This document shows, in pieces, positions 60,756 to 64,000 of a stretch of DNA of 64,000 nt. A program made the translations under genes and the position numbers. Under the pieces are notes generated by a model. It did not search any database, had not been told where the DNA came from, and saw nothing but the letters and a program-made list of their open reading frames with translations. The stretch's first letter is position 1. Every line of letters starts with the position of its first letter. The stretch is taken from positions 1-64,000 of the forward strand of contig NZ_FMWU01000025.1 in the NCBI RefSeq assembly GCF_900103195.1, given 5' to 3'. Origin of the DNA: Methylobacterium sp. UNC378MF (GTDB lineage Bacteria; Pseudomonadota; Alphaproteobacteria; Rhizobiales; Beijerinckiaceae).

Positions 60756-60944
60756 ATGAGCGACGCCGCGATCGAGGCCCGCCGCCTCACGTTGATCCGC
60801 TTCGAGCACGCGGCCGGCGCCGCCTTCGGCTGCGACGACGACCCGGCCGGCGTGCCGCCCGCCCGCGTCCTGATGAACGCCACCACGATCGCGCTGGCGA
60901 CGTTTGCGACGGCCGTGGCCGCGACGATCACCTACCTGGTCTGA
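60756..60944 (+). CDS. Small single-pass membrane protein
   Basis: This 62-residue protein (MSDAAIEARRLTLIRFEHAA, then a soluble stretch and the membrane helix ATTIALATFATAVAATITYL) has AGGGAG nine bases before the ATG, which supports it as a real gene. It diverges from parE. The family is not recognised. A TTG nine codons earlier is a possible alternative start. Confidence 0.55.
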   Translation: MSDAAIEARRLTLIRFEHAAGAAFGCDDDPAGVPPARVLMNATTIALATFATAVAATITYLV

Positions 60945-61129
60945 GCCGCGCTCCGATCCGAATCGGGCTCCGCGAGGCGCTTCAGGCTGCCCGAAGCGCG
61001 CGGCCGTCAGCCCCATCTCCAAGCCGCGCCCTCATCCCGAGGTGCTGGAGCGCATCGGGGGCCGCAGCATGAGGGATGCGCGGGGGATCCCCGCGTCGCC
61101 CCGCTCCGGACCGCAGAAAGCGAGCCCCT

Positions 61130-63814
61130 TCAGCCAGAACTCGACTTCTTCGCCGCGGCCTTCTTGGCCGCGGGCTTCTTTGCCGCTGTCTTCTTGGCGG
61201 CCGGCTTGTCGCCGGTGGCCTTGCGCGCGGACGTCTTCCGGACCGCACCCCGCTTCGCCGGCTTGCCGCCGCCCGCCGCGCGCTTGGCGTTCACCAGGGC
61301 GATCGCCTCGTCCAGGGTCAGCGCCTCGGCGGTCATGGTCTTCGGCAGCGTGGCGTTGACCTCGCCGTCGGTGACGTAGGGCCCGTACTTGCCGGCCTTG
61401 ACCACGAGGTCGCGCCCGCTCGCCGCATCCGTGCCGAGCGGCCGGCCGGGATCTGCGGCCGCACGGCCGCGTCCGCCGCCCTGCTCCTTGGCGACGATCA
61501 GGTCGATGGCGCGGTTGCCGCCGATCTCCAGCACGTCGTCGTCCTTGCCGAGATTGGCGTAGGTCTTCCCGTGCTGCACGTAGGGCCCGAACCGGCCGAG
61601 ATTGGCCAGGATCGGCTCGCCGGTCTCGGGGTGGCGGGCCACCTCGCGGGGCAGCGCCAGCAGCGCCAGCGCCTTCTCCAGATCCACATCCGAGGGGCTG
61701 AGCCCCTTCGGCAGCGACGAGCGCTTCGGCTTCGCGGCGTCCTTCTCGGTGGAGGCCTCGCCGAGTTGCAGGAACGGCCCGAACCGGCCGTCGCGGAGCG
61801 TCACCGGCAGGCCGGTCGCCGGATCGTCGCCCAGCACCCGGACGCCCGGCTGGCCGCCCTCGGCCGAGGAACCGTCCCCCTCGCCGTCGACGCCCGAGGC
61901 CGAGAGCTGGCGGGTATACTTGCACTCCGGATAGTTCGAACAGCCGATGAAGGCGCCGAACTTGCCGAGCTTCAGCGACAGCTGGCCGGAGCCGCAGGTC
62001 GGGCAGGTCCGCGGGTTCGAGCCGTCGCCCTTGTCGGGGAAGATGTGCGGGCCGAGAAGGCCGTTCAGGGCCTCCAGCACGTCGGTGACGCGCAGTTCCT
62101 TGGTCTCGGCGATGGCGGCGGAGAAATCGCGCCAGAAGTCGCGCAGCACCGCCCGCCAGTCGATCTCGGCGTTGGAGACGCGGTCGAGCTGCTCCTCCAG
62201 GTCGGCGGTGAAATCGTACTCGACGTAGCGCCGGAAGAAGCTCTCCAGGAAGCCCGTGACGAGCCGCCCCTTGTCCTCCGGTTGCAGCCGCTTCTTCTCG
62301 ATCTTGACGTATTCGCGATCCCGCAGCGTCTGGAGGACCGCCGCGTAGGTCGAGGGCCGGCCGATGCCGAGCTCCTCCATGCGCTTCACGAGGCTCGCCT
62401 CGGAATAGCGCGGCGGCGGCTCAGTGAAGTGCTGGGTCGCGCTGATGCGCTCGCGGGTGAGCGGGTCGCCGGCCTTCATGGGCGGCAGGCGGCGGCTCTC
62501 CTCGTCCTCCTCGTCGTCCTTGCCCTCCTGGTAGAGGGTCAGGAAGCCGTCGAACTTCACCACCTGGCCGGTGGCGCGCAGGTCGATCTGGCGCGGCCCG
62601 ACCGTCGCGGTGACGTCCACGGTGGTCCGCTCCAGCTCGGCCGATTCCATCTGGCTCGCCATGGTGCGGGTCCAGATCAGGTCGTAGAGCTTGGCCTGCT
62701 CGGGCTCCAGGTGCCGCGCGACCATCTTGGGCAGACGGCCCATGTCGGTCGGCCGCACCGCCTCGTGGGCCTCCTGGGCGTTCTTGGCCTTGACGCTGTA
62801 CTTGCGCGGCACGTCCGGCACGTAGCGGTCGCCGAACTCCTTGCCGATCACCCGGCGGGCGTCCTGGATCGCCTCCGGCGCCATGTCGACGCCGTCGGTC
62901 CGCATGTAGGTGATGATGCCGACGGTCTCACCGCCGATGTCGACGCCCTCGTAGAGGCGCTGGGCGACCCGCATGGTCTGGGCCGGCGCCATGCCGAGCT
63001 TGCGCGAGGCCTCCTGCTGCAGCGTCGAGGTCGTGAAGGGCGGCTGCGGGTGGCGCTTGGCGGGCTTGGCCTCGACGCTCGCCACCTGGAAGGTCGCGAG
63101 TTCGAGGTCGCGCCTGAAGGCCGCGGCCTCCTCGCCGGTGCCGACGTCGAGGCGCTGGATGCGCTTGCCGTCGGCGCCGACGAGGCGGGCCTCGAAGGTC
63201 GCGCCGTCGGCGGTCGTCAGCGTGGCGATGAGCGTCCAGTACTCGCGCGGCTTGAACCGCTCGATCTCCATCTCGCGCTCGACCACGAGGCGCAAAGCCA
63301 CGGATTGCACGCGCCCGGCCGAGCGGGCGCCCGGCAGCTTGCGCCACAGGACCGGCGAGAGGTTGAAGCCCACGAGGTAGTCGAGCGCCCGGCGCGCCAG
63401 ATAGGCGTCGACCAGGGCCTGGTCGATCTCCCGGGGCTTGCGCATCGCCGCCTCGACCGAGGACTTGGTGATGGCGTTGAAGGTGACGCGCTCGACCGGG
63501 ATGCCCTTGAGCGCCTTGCGGGCGGTGAGCGCCTCCAGGACGTGCCAGGAGATCGCCTCGCCCTCACGATCCGGGTCGGTGGCGAGGATCAGCTTGTCGG
63601 CGCCCTTGACCGCCTTGGCGATCTCGGAGACCCGGCTCGCCCCGCGGTCGGCCAGCTCCCAGACCATGTGGAAGTCCTGCTCGGGATCCACCGAGCCGTC
63701 CTTGGGCGGCAGGTCGCGGATATGCCCGAAGGAGGCGATGACCTCATAGTCGCGGCCGAGATACTTATTGATCGTCTTGGCTTTGGCCGGCGACTCGACG
63801 ACGACGACTTTCAT
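61130..63814 (-). CDS. topA: DNA topoisomerase I (omega protein)
   Basis: TopA relaxes negative supercoils as a type IA topoisomerase. The 894-residue protein has the TOPRIM domain (VVVESPAKAKTINKYLG, DPDREGEAISWH), the active-site Tyr303 in GIITYMRTDG, NAQEAHEAVRPTD, and one four-cysteine zinc finger near 600 (CPTCGSGQLSLKLGKFGAF, then IGCSNYPEC). Several repeats of the GRFGPYVQHG/GKYGPYVTDG type follow, as in alphaproteobacterial TopA. The last 40 residues are a Lys/Ala-rich repeat tail (KKTAAKKPAAKKAAAKK) likely to bind DNA. Confidence 0.98.
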   Translation of the reverse strand: MKVVVVESPAKAKTINKYLGRDYEVIASFGHIRDLPPKDGSVDPEQDFHMVWELADRGASRVSEIAKAVKGADKLILATDPDREGEAISWHVLEALTARKALKGIPVERVTFNAITKSSVEAAMRKPREIDQALVDAYLARRALDYLVGFNLSPVLWRKLPGARSAGRVQSVALRLVVEREMEIERFKPREYWTLIATLTTADGATFEARLVGADGKRIQRLDVGTGEEAAAFRRDLELATFQVASVEAKPAKRHPQPPFTTSTLQQEASRKLGMAPAQTMRVAQRLYEGVDIGGETVGIITYMRTDGVDMAPEAIQDARRVIGKEFGDRYVPDVPRKYSVKAKNAQEAHEAVRPTDMGRLPKMVARHLEPEQAKLYDLIWTRTMASQMESAELERTTVDVTATVGPRQIDLRATGQVVKFDGFLTLYQEGKDDEEDEESRRLPPMKAGDPLTRERISATQHFTEPPPRYSEASLVKRMEELGIGRPSTYAAVLQTLRDREYVKIEKKRLQPEDKGRLVTGFLESFFRRYVEYDFTADLEEQLDRVSNAEIDWRAVLRDFWRDFSAAIAETKELRVTDVLEALNGLLGPHIFPDKGDGSNPRTCPTCGSGQLSLKLGKFGAFIGCSNYPECKYTRQLSASGVDGEGDGSSAEGGQPGVRVLGDDPATGLPVTLRDGRFGPFLQLGEASTEKDAAKPKRSSLPKGLSPSDVDLEKALALLALPREVARHPETGEPILANLGRFGPYVQHGKTYANLGKDDDVLEIGGNRAIDLIVAKEQGGGRGRAAADPGRPLGTDAASGRDLVVKAGKYGPYVTDGEVNATLPKTMTAEALTLDEAIALVNAKRAAGGGKPAKRGAVRKTSARKATGDKPAAKKTAAKKPAAKKAAAKKSSSG

Positions 63815-63976
63815 TCAGACCTCTGCCCCTGACGGAGCCTGGGCGCGACGGACGAATTCTGTTCGAGATTCGCGTGGGACATATGCCCGCCGTCGGGCCG
63901 GGGCCGCGCGCCGGGGACAAGTGGGTCACGGGCGGCGGGATGTCAAATGGCGGGGGTGTTCGGCCGAGCCGGCGCC

Positions 63977-64000
63977 TCAGATCCCCGCATACCACTCGTA
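63977..64000 (-). CDS. Possible 3' end of a gene running off the window
   Basis: The minus strand reads YEWYAGI followed by TGA at 63977-63979, and the frame continues out of the window. Seven codons are too few to identify a family. It is listed only because the gene upstream of topA would be expected here; in many alphaproteobacteria that is dprA, whose C-terminus does not look like this. Confidence 0.2.
   Translation of the reverse strand, partial: YEWYAGI

Noticed and set aside
61076..63832. A 918-codon plus-strand frame opposite topA, and similar long frames opposite hpnN and hpnJ/hpnI
   Set aside because: Same cause: codon-phase mirror of real genes with clear families on the other strand; the mirror products have no motifs.

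Overview
The window is high-GC, densely coded alphaproteobacterial chromosome. It is most likely from Methylobacterium/Methylorubrum (order Hyphomicrobiales). Supporting signs are the hopanoid genes hpnH, hpnN and hpnK-J-I-M-L, genes of the type linked to tetrahydromethanopterin C1 metabolism, an Omp25/Omp31-type porin, and the eno - ftsB-like - pdhA - pdhB - pdhC - lpd order with a lipoyl domain on E1 beta. No phage, IS element, CRISPR array, rRNA or tRNA was recognised.

Layout. 1-382: 3' end of a polysaccharide-export (Wza/BexD-like) gene. 828-9634 (minus): a 2480-residue highly reducing type I polyketide synthase (KS-AT-DH-degenerate MT-ER-KR-ACP, no thioesterase), translationally coupled to an alpha-oxoamine synthase that probably releases the chain as an amino-ketone. 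10003-18191: housekeeping genes (ugd, argB, a HAD nucleotidase, rplS, RidA, lytic transglycosylase, leuD), a divergent TetR/O-methyltransferase pair sharing a palindromic operator, and the decayed tail of a chemotaxis receptor. 18262-21710: a HisA-like protein, an ASKHA hydantoinase/oxoprolinase-like protein, a 66-residue protein, a membrane protein and a GNAT enzyme; the first two are of the H4MPT-linked type.

21792-34024 is the hopanoid region. HpnH (adenosylhopane synthase) starts side-chain building. HpnI, HpnK and HpnJ glycosylate bacteriohopanetetrol, deacetylate it and convert it to the cyclitol ether. HpnN, HpnM and HpnL are implicated in transport or membrane placement. An arginine:glycine-amidinotransferase-like gene diverges from this cluster at 32849 and may make the guanidine-substituted cyclitol ether known from Methylobacterium. 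A MarR-GNAT fusion with its own palindromic operator follows hpnK.

34113-43285: a secreted alpha/beta hydrolase, an FkbM methyltransferase beside an A/T-rich patch, kdsA, a methyltransferase, a Gly/Tyr-rich secreted protein, queF, eno, a DUF3574 protein, a class III adenylate cyclase and an FtsB-like protein. 43423-50598: the pyruvate dehydrogenase locus, interrupted by DUF5076, Uma2 and DUF559 genes and by palindromic repeats. 50645-64000: a zinc-ribbon protein, a threonine/serine dehydratase, an IscA-type protein, a GGDEF protein, RhlE helicase, a porin, a PRC-barrel protein, parE and topA.

The strongest leads for undescribed biology are the PKS/alpha-oxoamine synthase pair and the amidinotransferase attached to the hopanoid cluster.
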